Assembly (NCBI GenBank): GCA_002362105.1
Contig: DETD01000031.1
Coordinates: forward strand, 268,346-332,345
Direction of reading: 5' to 3'
DNA from: Bacteroidales bacterium UBA3297
Lineage (GTDB): Bacteria; Bacteroidota; Bacteroidia; Bacteroidales; Paludibacteraceae
Length of the DNA: 64,000 nt
Shown here: one piece after another, positions 1 through 7,907 of the stretch
How the letters are laid out: the number at the start of each line of letters is the position of its first letter
Numbering within the stretch: position 1 is the first letter of the stretch
Notes under the pieces: generated by a model
Seen by the model: the letters and a program-made list of their open reading frames with translations, nothing else
What the model was told of the DNA's origin: nothing
The model's database searches: none
Program-made: the position numbers and the translations under genes

Positions 1-317
1 AAAGCCTGGGTAATCTGACCGTCCCCGTATTTGCTAACGTCCGCATCGATGCGGTAAGCCAAAAAGTGTCGCCAATCTTGTCGGTCCGTGCCGGACGCAC
101 CATACCCCTATCAGAAGCCGTCGGCGGTTTCTATGGAACGTTCGACCTCGGCGTACGCCTCAAACGGATGATGCTGAGTTTCGGATTAGAGACCGCCTGC
201 GGAAGAGAGTTTGAATATGAATGGAGGAAAGACGAATGGGGAAGCCATCGCGACCTGGTGGAAGAAAACACCTTTAGGGGCTACTGCGGCTTCTTCAGGC
301 TGGGCGTCGTATTCTGA
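1..317 (+). CDS. Outer-membrane beta-barrel protein, C-terminal part (paralogue 1 of 4)
   Basis: The reading frame is open from the first bases of the window (frame beginning at base 3), so only the C-terminal ~104 residues are present and the true start lies outside. The end of the protein aligns by eye with the three following paralogues: a VPVFxNxR strand, a GFYGxxDLGxRxKRxMLSxGxETA block, and a final aromatic strand ending in FRLGVVF. That pattern fits a small transmembrane beta-barrel with a terminal Phe, as used for outer-membrane insertion. The next paralogue begins 42 bases downstream, so the two are probably co-transcribed. Ligand or role is unknown. A GTG at base 66 is an internal codon, not a start. 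Confidence 0.75.
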   Translation, partial: SLGNLTVPVFANVRIDAVSQKVSPILSVRAGRTIPLSEAVGGFYGTFDLGVRLKRMMLSFGLETACGREFEYEWRKDEWGSHRDLVEENTFRGYCGFFRLGVVF

Positions 318-359
318 GTCAGCCAAGCCTAGTTTATTAACCTCAAAAAACACCCGCTT

Positions 360-1049
360 ATGAAAAAATGGCTAATACTATTACTAACCCTGGCACAAAT
401 GACCGTTTTTGCCAGAGAAGCGGTCTACCTGAAAGACGGGAACGTCGTTAAAGGAAACATTATAGAACTCATACCCAACCAGTCTGTAACGATAAAGAGT
501 GCAGACGGTAGCATTTTCGTCTTCAAGAGTGACGAGATTGAGAAAATTGAGCACGACACGTCAGAAGCCGATACCGAACCCCCAAAGGAGGCCCCATCGG
601 AAATCATAAAAAGGGGGTTCAACTGCCAGGTCTATGGTTCGCTGATTACGGGCAACATGTATGGAATAACCGCCTCGACCGCCCTCGGCTTCCAATTCAA
701 CAAGCACATGTTTCTGGGAATGGGAACCGGCTTCCGTATTGCCGATGACAATTACACCACCCATGTGGCAGTACCTGTTTTCGTAAACTTCCGGCACGAC
801 TTTTTCGACTATGGCGCAACACCGTTCGTATCGGCAAGAGTTGGAGCGACCATTGCAGTTGAAGAATTCTACGACGCTAGCGGCTTTTACGGAGGACTTG
901 ATTTGGGTTGCCGCTTCAAGCGCTTTATGCTAAGCACAGGCATAGAAACCGCATGCGGCGAAGACGAAAAGACGAGCATCTACGGTTTGGGGGACGAATG
1001 CACCTATCAAGCCGTCAACTTTGTACTCCGTTTCGGCGTCGTGCTCTAA
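360..1049 (+). CDS. Outer-membrane beta-barrel protein with N-terminal VYLKDG module (paralogue 2)
   Basis: The 229-residue protein has a signal peptide (residues 1-18, ending TVFA), then a ~45-residue module (EAVYLKDGNVVKGNIIELIP... to DEIEKI) that is widespread in Bacteroidota exported proteins and reads like a small all-beta SH3/Sm-type fold. An acidic, proline-rich linker (about 64-80) leads to a beta-barrel of alternating strands ending in RFGVVL. I infer an outer-membrane barrel with a periplasmic N-terminal module. It starts 42 bases after paralogue 1 and has no promoter match of its own, so it is probably in the same transcript. It is more diverged from paralogues 3 and 4 than those are from each other. 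Function unknown. Confidence 0.8.
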   Translation: MKKWLILLLTLAQMTVFAREAVYLKDGNVVKGNIIELIPNQSVTIKSADGSIFVFKSDEIEKIEHDTSEADTEPPKEAPSEIIKRGFNCQVYGSLITGNMYGITASTALGFQFNKHMFLGMGTGFRIADDNYTTHVAVPVFVNFRHDFFDYGATPFVSARVGATIAVEEFYDASGFYGGLDLGCRFKRFMLSTGIETACGEDEKTSIYGLGDECTYQAVNFVLRFGVVL

Positions 1050-1097
1050 ACAAAAAACAGCAGAGGCATTCTGTTACCACAGAACTTAGGCGGGCAC

Positions 1098-1117
1098 GTG
1101 CGTTTTCTGTAACGCAC
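1098..1117 (+). other. Inverted repeat downstream of paralogue 2
   Basis: GTGCGTT (1098-1104) and AACGCAC (1111-1117) form a 7-bp stem with a 6-base loop between two convergent genes. There is no T-tract after it, so a terminator role is only possible, not shown. Confidence 0.3.
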
Positions 1118-1133
1118 CTGCACCGCTCCTGCC

Positions 1134-1562
1134 TCAAAATTTCCCTTGAAGTCCACAGACATAATCGTAATAATCTTCCGTAAATACGAAAGTTTTATAG
1201 AGTGTATCGTTCCGACGACTAAAGTCGTAGGCTCCTCTATGAAGCAAATTCAGATCATAATCGTCTACCATCATTTCTTCGTCATAATCCATTGCAAAAG
1301 AAAGCGAATCGTCAAACACAACCTTCGTTCCACCAAAAACAAAAGGGTATTGTCCTCCATCATTATTCACATAATACGCAGATGAATAAGGAAGAATCGC
1401 CATTGAGAGTTCTGCTTCGTCTATAAGTATTTCAATAAAATGGTTTGTATTATTATTAAAAATAAACTTTGTGGGGCCAACTCCCATATTGTCAGACTCC
1501 TTACTACAGCCCAAAAGTGCAGTAGCAACAAATAAAAAAATGTACTTACCAATACTTTTCAT
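1134..1562 (-). CDS. Small lipoprotein of unknown function
   Basis: The start is placed at the ATG at 1562, giving MKSIGKYIFLFVATALLGCS, a classic lipoprotein signal with a LLGC lipobox; a longer reading would put 17 residues ahead of the signal peptide. The mature part (about 125 residues) is acidic and rich in Asp, Tyr and Asn, with no recognised domain. It lies convergent to paralogue 2 and its upstream region abuts the leader of paralogue 3, so the three are interleaved. Probably anchored to the periplasmic or outer face of an envelope membrane. Function unknown. Confidence 0.65.
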   Translation of the reverse strand: MKSIGKYIFLFVATALLGCSKESDNMGVGPTKFIFNNNTNHFIEILIDEAELSMAILPYSSAYYVNNDGGQYPFVFGGTKVVFDDSLSFAMDYDEEMMVDDYDLNLLHRGAYDFSRRNDTLYKTFVFTEDYYDYVCGLQGKF

Positions 1563-1620
1563 AATTCGACAAATATGTTTTATTCGTAAATTTACTGCTA
1601 TAAATAAAAACAAACATATC

Positions 1621-1651
1621 TTTGATAGAAAAAATAGAATTATTAATTTTG
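1621..1651 (+). promoter_or_regulatory. Bacteroidota-type promoter for paralogue 3
   Basis: TTTG at 1621-1624, a 19-nt spacer, and TAATTTTG at 1644-1651 match the -33/-7 consensus of the Bacteroidota primary sigma factor. Transcription would begin near 1657, leaving a leader of about 125 nt before the ATG at 1781. Confidence 0.7.
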
Positions 1652-1659
1652 CACATTTT

Positions 1660-1780
1660 TACATATTAATGTTGAAATGTTTACCGCACGTGTTTTGTTT
1701 TACAACCAGTTGTAGGTATTTGCAACCAGCATTTCATAAATAGAACAGGCCCCGCAGGTTGCAAGAGGCACATAAATGTT
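1660..1780 (+). repeat. Leader copy A, duplicated upstream of paralogues 3 and 4
   Basis: About 120 bases before the start codon are nearly identical to 2690-2812. Inside, TTGCAACC (1720-1727) can pair with GGTTGCAA (1757-1764), enclosing a ~29-nt loop that contains a CCCCGC block; the 3' arm touches the probable ribosome-binding purines (AGAGG). This copy also has a 14-bp palindrome TACAACCAGTTGTA (1701-1714) that is not kept in the other copy. Either a simple remnant of gene duplication or a structured translational leader. Confidence 0.65.
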
Positions 1781-2539
1781 ATGAAAAAGTTATATCTTTT
1801 GCTATTCTTAGCCGCCGCACAGATTACCACATCCGCAAAAGAGGTTGTTTACTTGAAAAACGGCAGCATCATCAAAGGCGACATTGTGGAAATTGTGCCC
1901 AACAAAACCCTCACTGTTGAAACTGCCGACGGCAGCACTTTCGTCTGCAATTACGACGACATTGACAAAATTGCCCGTGAGAAGTCGGAGAACAACGAGG
2001 TTATAGCGAAGAAGTCGGAGGACAACGAGGCTTTAGCAACCCCGAAAATCAAGGACAATTCGAGTCCTCTGAAAAGGGGATACAGCGGAGACGTGAGTTC
2101 GGGCTTCTTTGCCGGTGAAGTGTGGGGAGCTGACATCCTCACCACCCACGGATTTCGTTTTAACCCAAAACTATTTGTCGGTTTAGGAACAGGACTTCGA
2201 TTTACGGATTTTGCAGAGAGTTTTTCGATTCCTATTTTTGTGAATTTCCGTTACGATGTTCTAAACAATAAAATTTCACCTTTCTTTGCTATAAAGTCAG
2301 GTGTTAACATCAACCTTGAACATTCATTTGCTACCGGATTTTACGGGGCGTTTGACGCAGGATGCCGATTCGGACATTTTTATGTCAGCACTGGTTTTGA
2401 AACCGCAAGAGACGGTGACGAATGCTACTACGGTTATTACAGAAATGGCGGTTATTACGACCCTTCACATGGGAATGACACTTATGATTACGACTTCCAA
2501 GCCATCAACTTTGCGCTCCGCTTCGGATTCATATTCTAA
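1781..2539 (+). CDS. Outer-membrane beta-barrel protein with VYLKNG module (paralogue 3)
   Basis: The 252-residue protein has a signal peptide (residues 1-19, ending TTSA), the VYLKNG...DDIDKI module (about 20-65), a charged linker (66-100) and a beta-barrel ending RFGFIF. It is very close to paralogue 4 over its first ~65 residues and across the barrel, including the GYSGDVSSGFFAGEVWGAD stretch, which indicates a recent tandem duplication. The linker is longer than in paralogue 4 because of a 30-base tandem duplication at 1981-2040. A Tyr/Gly-rich loop near residues 215-235 is the most variable part and may be surface exposed. It has its own promoter and long leader. Ligand unknown. Confidence 0.8.
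   Translation: MKKLYLLLFLAAAQITTSAKEVVYLKNGSIIKGDIVEIVPNKTLTVETADGSTFVCNYDDIDKIAREKSENNEVIAKKSEDNEALATPKIKDNSSPLKRGYSGDVSSGFFAGEVWGADILTTHGFRFNPKLFVGLGTGLRFTDFAESFSIPIFVNFRYDVLNNKISPFFAIKSGVNINLEHSFATGFYGAFDAGCRFGHFYVSTGFETARDGDECYYGYYRNGGYYDPSHGNDTYDYDFQAINFALRFGFIF
1981..2040 (+). repeat. 30-base tandem duplication inside paralogue 3
   Basis: Two adjacent 30-base units (1981-2010 and 2011-2040) differ at only a few positions and encode KSENNEVIAK and KSEDNEALAT. Paralogue 4 carries only one such segment, so the duplication arose after the gene copies separated. It lengthens the periplasmic linker in frame. Confidence 0.9.
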
Positions 2540-2646
2540 GTGAAATATAGCGTAACATTTCCGTACACACATAAACAACAGTAAAGACAGAGCTTTTAAA
2601 ATGTTCTACCCTTCTATTTTTCATTTCAAACATTTAACAGATGTAT

Positions 2647-2678
2647 TTTGAGGAAACAAAATAGAACCATTACCTTTG
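2647..2678 (+). promoter_or_regulatory. Bacteroidota-type promoter for paralogue 4
   Basis: TTTG at 2647-2650, a 20-nt spacer and TACCTTTG at 2671-2678 match the -33/-7 consensus. The predicted start of transcription is near 2685, giving a leader of about 127 nt, the same architecture as paralogue 3. Confidence 0.7.
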
Positions 2679-2689
2679 CACATTCTTTC

Positions 2690-2812
2690 ATATACGTCAA
2701 CACTGAAATGTTTACCACATGTGTTTTGTTTCACAACCAAATGTAGGTATTTGCAACCAGCATTTCATAAAGAGAACTAGGCCCCGCAGGTTGCAAGAGG
2801 CACAAAAAAGTC
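2690..2812 (+). repeat. Leader copy B, duplicated upstream of paralogue 4
   Basis: Near-identical to 1660-1780. The long-range stem is kept exactly: TTGCAACC at 2751-2758 and GGTTGCAA at 2789-2796, with the same CCCCGC-containing loop and AGAGG just after the 3' arm. The small palindrome of copy A is broken here, so the long-range stem is the shared element. Confidence 0.65.
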
Positions 2813-3550
2813 ATGAGAAAGTTATATTTTCTGCTATTGTTAGCAGCCGCACAGATTACCACCTCCGCAAAAGAAGTGATTTACTTGAAAAACGGCAGCA
2901 TCATCAAAGGCGACATTGTTGAAATTATCCCTAACAAAACCCTCACTGTAGAAACTGCCGACGGAAGTTCTTTTGTCTGCAATTACGACGACATTGACAA
3001 AATAACCCGTGAAAAAACGGAGAACAACGAGGTTAAAGCAACCCCAGAACCGAAGCAAGGAAACAAATTGAGTCCGTTGAAAAGAGGATACAGCGGTGAC
3101 GTGAGTTCGGGCTTCTTTGCCGGTGAAGTGTGGGGAGCTGACATCCTCACCACTCATGGATTTCGTTTTAACCCAAACCTATTTATCGGTTTAGGAACAG
3201 GTGTACGCTTTTCGGATTATGCATATACTGTTTCTATTCCTGTTTTTGTGGATTTTCGTTACGACGTTCTCAAATATAAAATTTCTCCTTTCATAGCTGT
3301 AAAGTCAGGTGTTAGCATCGACCTGGAACATACAATTGCCACCGGATTCTACGGAGCGGGTGACGTAGGATGCCGATTCGGACGTTTCTATGTCAGCACT
3401 GGTTTTGAAACCGCAAGAGCTGGCGACGAATGCTCTAGCAGAAATTATTACTGGGACAGCAGTAACAAGGAAATCAGGAGTTGGACAGGAACCTATGATT
3501 ACGGTTTCCAGGCCTTCAGCTTTGCGCTCCGCCTCGGCTTCGTATTCTAA
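2813..3550 (+). CDS. Outer-membrane beta-barrel protein with VYLKNG module (paralogue 4)
   Basis: The 245-residue protein has a signal peptide (1-19), the VYLKNG...DDIDKI module, a shorter linker than paralogue 3, and a beta-barrel ending RLGFVF. It is nearly identical to paralogue 3 through residue ~65 and in most barrel strands; the differences concentrate in strand-connecting segments and in the loop near residues 210-228, where a Ser/Trp/Asn-rich stretch replaces the Tyr/Gly-rich one. This suggests a duplicated porin-like or scaffold protein diversifying at loops. A strong hairpin terminator follows about 100 bases after the stop. Function unknown. Confidence 0.8.
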   Translation: MRKLYFLLLLAAAQITTSAKEVIYLKNGSIIKGDIVEIIPNKTLTVETADGSSFVCNYDDIDKITREKTENNEVKATPEPKQGNKLSPLKRGYSGDVSSGFFAGEVWGADILTTHGFRFNPNLFIGLGTGVRFSDYAYTVSIPVFVDFRYDVLKYKISPFIAVKSGVSIDLEHTIATGFYGAGDVGCRFGRFYVSTGFETARAGDECSSRNYYWDSSNKEIRSWTGTYDYGFQAFSFALRLGFVF

Positions 3551-3874
3551 CGAAGCATAGCGGAACGGTCCCGTTCCACACAAGACATAAGTCCTTAGCT
3601 TTCTACAAGCGGACAGACGCCACACTAAAACAGGTGCGGAACACGTAAGAACAAGGCCGGATGCGTCTACACAGACACATCCGGCCTTCTTTGTGGCGCA
3701 AAACGCCAATATCAGGAAAAGTAGTTTTTATTCACAATCAACTGACGTTAAATACAAGTACAAAATTTCTATACAGGACTTTTTAATGAATAAGGAATTT
3801 CCACAATACTGCCACATCATCTAAGAACACACCTTTTCCGAGGGTACAATTCCTTTTCTGTCATCTCTAACCCA
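3551..3874. other. Intergenic region between convergent genes
   Basis: This 324-base gap holds the terminator at 3653-3692 and a second small hairpin (TGGCG 3694-3698 with CGCCA 3704-3708). The rest is AT-rich and contains no open frame or RNA gene that I can recognise. Confidence 0.5.
3653..3692 (+). terminator. Intrinsic terminator after the OMP array
   Basis: AAGGCCGGATG (3653-3663) and CATCCGGCCTT (3678-3688) make an 11-bp perfect stem with a 14-base loop, followed by CTTTG. It probably ends transcription of the OMP paralogues. Confidence 0.75.
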
Positions 3875-4408
3875 TCATACATTCTTAATAAATTTAGCAG
3901 GAACCCCACCCACAATAGTTCTCGAATCCACATTGTTCCTTACCACAGCACCAGCAGCAATTATGGCACCATCGCCAATAGTCACTCCAGGCAATATTCT
4001 AGCACCACCGCCAATCCAGACATCGTTACCAATAGTAATCGGCTCAGCATAACCCGATAGATAACGACCTTCAGGTTTTTCGTCGTGATAAGTGGTGTAA
4101 ATGCCAACGTCAGGACCCACCATACAATTATCTCCTATCCGAATTTCAGCATAATCAAGCATTGTACAGTTATAACCAGCATAGAAGTTATTCCCTACAT
4201 GGATGTTGCATCCGAAATCGCAATGGAAATTTGCAGAGACAGACGGATTGACACCCACAGTTCCGAACAATTCCCTTATAGTAGCATTCATTTCCTCTTG
4301 TTGGACAATCGACAACGAGTTCAGTTTTCTGACTAAAGCATCGGCTTTGACCATTGTTTCAAGCAAACCATTATCCATTAAGAAACGGATATTCCTCTCA
4401 TATCTCAT
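3875..4408 (-). CDS. Sugar O-acetyltransferase, maltose/galactoside type (left-handed beta-helix)
   Basis: At 177 residues this matches the Maa/LacA family in length and layout: a helical N-terminal segment (about 1-45, MRYERNIRFLMDNG), then hexapeptide-repeat turns (IRIGDNCMVGPDVGIYTTYH, ITIGNDVWIGGGARILPGVTIGDGAIIAAGAVV) ending in GGVPAKFIK. The His in YTTYHDEK (about residue 109) sits where the family's catalytic His is found. It would transfer acetyl from acetyl-CoA to a sugar hydroxyl in the cytoplasm; the true acceptor cannot be told. It stands alone, convergent with the OMP array and not tightly linked to the genes on its other side. Confidence 0.85.
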   Translation of the reverse strand: MRYERNIRFLMDNGLLETMVKADALVRKLNSLSIVQQEEMNATIRELFGTVGVNPSVSANFHCDFGCNIHVGNNFYAGYNCTMLDYAEIRIGDNCMVGPDVGIYTTYHDEKPEGRYLSGYAEPITIGNDVWIGGGARILPGVTIGDGAIIAAGAVVRNNVDSRTIVGGVPAKFIKNV

Positions 4409-4504
4409 AAAACGATATTTTAGACGTTCATCAAAGACAGTTTAACGTAATACTTCCTATCAATCCCCAAACAGGAGGAGATAAGCATAGTTCAGAGCAT
4501 CTGG

Positions 4505-5359
4505 TTACTTCATTTTCAGAGCCTCATCGTAAGTGGGCATCACCATCGAACGCTTGTCTACCGAATAGGCGCTGAAATAGCCGACACAGTTGTTGCCAAC
4601 CAAGTTAGTAGTCGGATTCACCCCACTGCCATTGAAGTCACCCGACGAGAAAAAGCGGTAGGTGTTCTTGTCGACCGTACGGAGAGAGACATTAAAACTG
4701 TTTCCGCCATAAATAACATCGGTCCGCTCCATTCCGTGGAATTCCTTCTTTTCCCTTTCATCTTCCTTCCATTCCAATTTGGTATTCAGGTCAATGTAGC
4801 GGTAGTTATACACATCGCTCAACCCTTCGTCTGGCGCACAATAAAACCTGACAGTCTTTCCGTTACGTTCCACACTATAGAGGTGGTAGTCTTCGGTATC
4901 GGGGTTATCGTTGAAGTAGATATAGAGCATAAAGATATCCATATCGCCAAACATTTTGAGCCACTTGTATCTCACAGAATCAATAGGTGCAGGATTCGGC
5001 ATAGTCGACTTGGCGTAACACTCGTTACCCCCCCGCTTCACATGCAGCGTATAGGTCACCCCAGGCACACCCACGGCATTGGTGGGCGAATAGTAGCGTC
5101 CGTCGCCATAGACCAGCGTCTCTTCGTAACCGTCGGAACCAGCAACCGACACTTCCGCGCCGGCCAAGCCACAAGTGCTAACAGAGTCAGTCACGTTGCT
5201 CAGCGCATTCAAAGTTACATAAATGCCTTCGTTACTAACATTTCCCTGAACAACCAACACCTCTTCACCAGCTTTGTCATAATCTAATTCCAAAGTCTTT
5301 TCACACGAGGCGAAAAGCGCACCCGCCATAATGGCCAATATATAGTTTAACTTTTTCAT
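4505..5359 (-). CDS. DUF4249 family lipoprotein
   Basis: I place the start at the ATG at 5359, preceded by GGAG at a good distance; it gives MKKLNYILAIMAGALFASCE with a lipobox (FASC). The ~284-residue mature protein fits DUF4249: an N-terminal beta-sandwich (LVVQGNVSNEGIYVTLNALS) with Tyr/Asn-rich strands after it, ending in the NNCVGYFSAYSVDKRSMVMP block. DUF4249 lipoproteins are encoded beside TonB-dependent receptors in Bacteroidota and are presumed surface partners of them. The receptor gene lies immediately upstream (18-base gap), so they form an operon. Substrate unknown; no SusD or glycoside hydrolase nearby points to glycans. Confidence 0.8.
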   Translation of the reverse strand: MKKLNYILAIMAGALFASCEKTLELDYDKAGEEVLVVQGNVSNEGIYVTLNALSNVTDSVSTCGLAGAEVSVAGSDGYEETLVYGDGRYYSPTNAVGVPGVTYTLHVKRGGNECYAKSTMPNPAPIDSVRYKWLKMFGDMDIFMLYIYFNDNPDTEDYHLYSVERNGKTVRFYCAPDEGLSDVYNYRYIDLNTKLEWKEDEREKKEFHGMERTDVIYGGNSFNVSLRTVDKNTYRFFSSGDFNGSGVNPTTNLVGNNCVGYFSAYSVDKRSMVMPTYDEALKMK

Positions 5360-5377
5360 GTCTTTCTCCAATATTAT

Positions 5378-7690
5378 TTATTTAAATTTGAAACGGTAGG
5401 TTACCGACGGCAAGAACGAGTACATCGCGATCAGCGTCGCTTTCGACCCCGAATTGGTATACTGGTCTTCGCTCACGGAAATCATGAACGGGTTATAGCG
5501 TCCATAGGCGTTATAGAGTCCGAACGCCCATTCACCCTGCCAATGTTTGTGCTGTTTGCCATGGCGGGTAGCACCCAGGTCAAGCCGGTGGTAGCTCGGA
5601 GCCCTGTAGTTGTTTCGGTTGTCGTAATAATAGTACGTTTGGTTCTCAATCTGGTACTTGCCCACAGGCAGGCTCATAGCCTGGCCACTGTAGAACTTCC
5701 ACGAAGCCGAGAAATCCCATTTCTTGTTCGGGCTGTAAATAGCCACAATATTGATGTCGTGCCTTCGGTCGTTGCTAGCGGTGTACCAGCGGTTGCGGTT
5801 AATGCCGTCAATCTGGCTTTCGGTAAAGCTGAGGGTGTAGCTGACCCATCCGGTCACCTTTCCGAAGTTCTTTTTCAGTTCTAATTCCAGACCATACGAC
5901 CTTCCCTGTCCGGCCAGCACAATACGGTCAATTTCAATTTTGTCGAAAGCACCCACACCGTCGCGGTAGTCAATAGTATTGTCGGTGTGTTTGTAGTAAA
6001 CATCGGCACTTGCCTCGTAAGCGTTGTTATGCGCCTCATTGTCGAACGAGATAGCGTAACCCGCGCTCACCTGGTCAGCGACCTCAGGTTTCAACAGGTT
6101 GGTCGACATGGTAAAACGGTCGGTCGGCATAGATGTGATGCCGCTTTTAAGCGTATGCAGGTTCTGGCAGGTATGGCTGTAGGCCACCTTCACGCTCTGG
6201 TTGTTGGTCAGTTTGTAGTTGGCCGAGAAACGGGGTTCGGCGTTCACATAGGTTTTCACAAATTCGCCCTTCCCATAGTTGGTGGTAGAAAGAATGTTCC
6301 CCTCGTCATCGAGCTGGTAGTAAGGGCCGGAACCCAAAAGGCTGAAAGCCGTTACACGCACACCAGCCAGCACACTCAGGCGCTTGGTCAGCTTCCACTC
6401 GTCGTTCACCCAGAAATTATTCTCCCAAGCATAACGTTCCTCGCATTCGTGAATGTCGTTGTAGTACCAGTCGGCAGTAATTACATCGTGGTACGACGAC
6501 TGGAAACCAAAATCGAACGTATGTTTGTCGCCAGCCTTCCACGTCAGGTTCTCCCTCCACGACGCCTGCGTGTTAATGCCGTCGAAACTGTTCATCGAGC
6601 CGTCAATGTCAATCCATTCCCTAATCTTGTAGTGGCTGACAAACACGTCGCTGTTCAGGTTGAGTCCGCTATGGAAAGCATGCCTCCACTTCAACGAGCC
6701 GATAGTACTACCCCACTTGATAGCCATCAGGTCGTTGACCGCCATATGGTCTTGCCCGTTAAAGAACGAGACATCTAACTGATCCTTCTGGCTCAATTTG
6801 AAATCGAGTTTGGCATTCAAATCGTAGAAGTTAAGTTTGGTGTCTTTAAAGTCTTCGGTTGCTTGCAGAAAAAGGTCTATGTAGGTACGTCTGCCGGCAA
6901 CCAGCCACGACGATTTGCCTTTCTGGATAGGGCCCTGCAGCGTCAGCTTGCTGGCAAGCAGACCGAGGGCGCCATCGGCTTGGAACGACTGATTATTACC
7001 ATTAATGGTTGAAACGTCGAGCACACTGGCAATACGTCCGCCATATTGTGCGGGCATCTGTCCCTTATAGAGCGTCACATCGCGCAGTACATCGCTGTTG
7101 AAGGTCGAGAACAAGCCCATCAGGTGTCCGGCATTGTTCACCGTAGCCCCATCAAGCAGCACCAGATTTTGGCTGCTCTCGCCACCACGCACCTGGAATC
7201 CACTCGAGCCATCGCTCTCCGCTTTCACGCCCGGCATCAGCTGCAACGACTTAATAATGTCTTGCTCGCCGAACATCGACGGCATTTTTTTCACGTCACC
7301 CACCTCCAGGTGCGCCACACTCATCTGGGTTTGTTCCACCGCCTTGTGAAGGGAACGGCTGGTCACCTCCACCGCACCTAAATCTTCCACATCAGACTCT
7401 AACTTGAAATTGAGTTTTGCCTCTTGTTTCACGTTCACCGATTTAGTCAGAGTCGTGAAACCCACCAATTCACAGACAACAGTATACTTACCAGAAGGGA
7501 CCTCGATTTTATAGGTACCGTCTTCTTCAACTTCAACCCCCTGGTTGGGAAGTTCCTTGATTGTAATACTAGCCCCAGGCAACGGGGCGCCGTCTTCTGC
7601 AGCAACAACAGTTCCTTTCAGTTTGGCAGCATTCGCCCACACCGCCGAGAACAGAAAGGAAATTAAAACTAACAATTTAATTTTTAACAT
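5378..7690 (-). CDS. TonB-dependent outer-membrane receptor with CarboxypepD_reg-like domain
   Basis: The start at the ATG at 7690 gives a clean signal peptide (MLKIKLLVLISFLFSAVWANA); the extra upstream codons begin with TTG and add nothing. The 770-residue protein has an N-terminal carboxypeptidase-regulatory-like domain (about 20-105, KLKGTVVAAEDGAPLPGASI), a plug domain (about 120-235, with MPSMFGEQDIIKSLQLMPGV and the GFQVRGG box) and a large barrel ending VTYRFKFK. No long TonB box or SusC-type signature was seen. It would import a ligand across the outer membrane with TonB energy, together with the downstream DUF4249 lipoprotein. The missing SusD argues against a polysaccharide-utilisation locus. 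Confidence 0.9.
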   Translation of the reverse strand: MLKIKLLVLISFLFSAVWANAAKLKGTVVAAEDGAPLPGASITIKELPNQGVEVEEDGTYKIEVPSGKYTVVCELVGFTTLTKSVNVKQEAKLNFKLESDVEDLGAVEVTSRSLHKAVEQTQMSVAHLEVGDVKKMPSMFGEQDIIKSLQLMPGVKAESDGSSGFQVRGGESSQNLVLLDGATVNNAGHLMGLFSTFNSDVLRDVTLYKGQMPAQYGGRIASVLDVSTINGNNQSFQADGALGLLASKLTLQGPIQKGKSSWLVAGRRTYIDLFLQATEDFKDTKLNFYDLNAKLDFKLSQKDQLDVSFFNGQDHMAVNDLMAIKWGSTIGSLKWRHAFHSGLNLNSDVFVSHYKIREWIDIDGSMNSFDGINTQASWRENLTWKAGDKHTFDFGFQSSYHDVITADWYYNDIHECEERYAWENNFWVNDEWKLTKRLSVLAGVRVTAFSLLGSGPYYQLDDEGNILSTTNYGKGEFVKTYVNAEPRFSANYKLTNNQSVKVAYSHTCQNLHTLKSGITSMPTDRFTMSTNLLKPEVADQVSAGYAISFDNEAHNNAYEASADVYYKHTDNTIDYRDGVGAFDKIEIDRIVLAGQGRSYGLELELKKNFGKVTGWVSYTLSFTESQIDGINRNRWYTASNDRRHDINIVAIYSPNKKWDFSASWKFYSGQAMSLPVGKYQIENQTYYYYDNRNNYRAPSYHRLDLGATRHGKQHKHWQGEWAFGLYNAYGRYNPFMISVSEDQYTNSGSKATLIAMYSFLPSVTYRFKFK

Positions 7691-7766
7691 AACTTGTAAA
7701 TTAAACAAAACTCACATCAAGTATGATTTCAATACTATTATTTATACTAACTTCATTTTTGCATTG

Positions 7767-7774
7767 CAAATTTA
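7767..7774 (-). promoter_or_regulatory. Probable -7 box for the TonB receptor operon
   Basis: On the minus strand TAAATTTG matches TAnnTTTG. It would give a leader of about 70 nt before the ATG at 7690. A clear TTTG at the -33 distance is not seen, so this is a partial match. Confidence 0.45.
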
Positions 7775-7882
7775 AGAAAAAAAGTCGTGCAACTAACTTG
7801 CAAAAAATACCACACCTCCAAAGCAAACGGAAGATAACGACCAAAATTCTTGTAATAGAGAACGAACAGACAAGAAAATTAT

Positions 7883-7890
7883 TACATTTG
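7883..7890 (+). promoter_or_regulatory. Probable -7 box for the patatin-like gene
   Basis: TACATTTG matches TAnnTTTG; the ATG follows at 7908 with AAAAAGGA as ribosome-binding purines. No convincing -33 element is seen at 19-21 nt upstream. Confidence 0.4.
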
Positions 7891-7907
7891 TAAAAAGGAA
7901 AATAACA

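Noticed and set aside
5543..7666. Several plus-strand frames opposite the TonB receptor and a receptor-like start
   Set aside because: They overlap the receptor's coding frame and have no own ribosome-binding site, signal or family.
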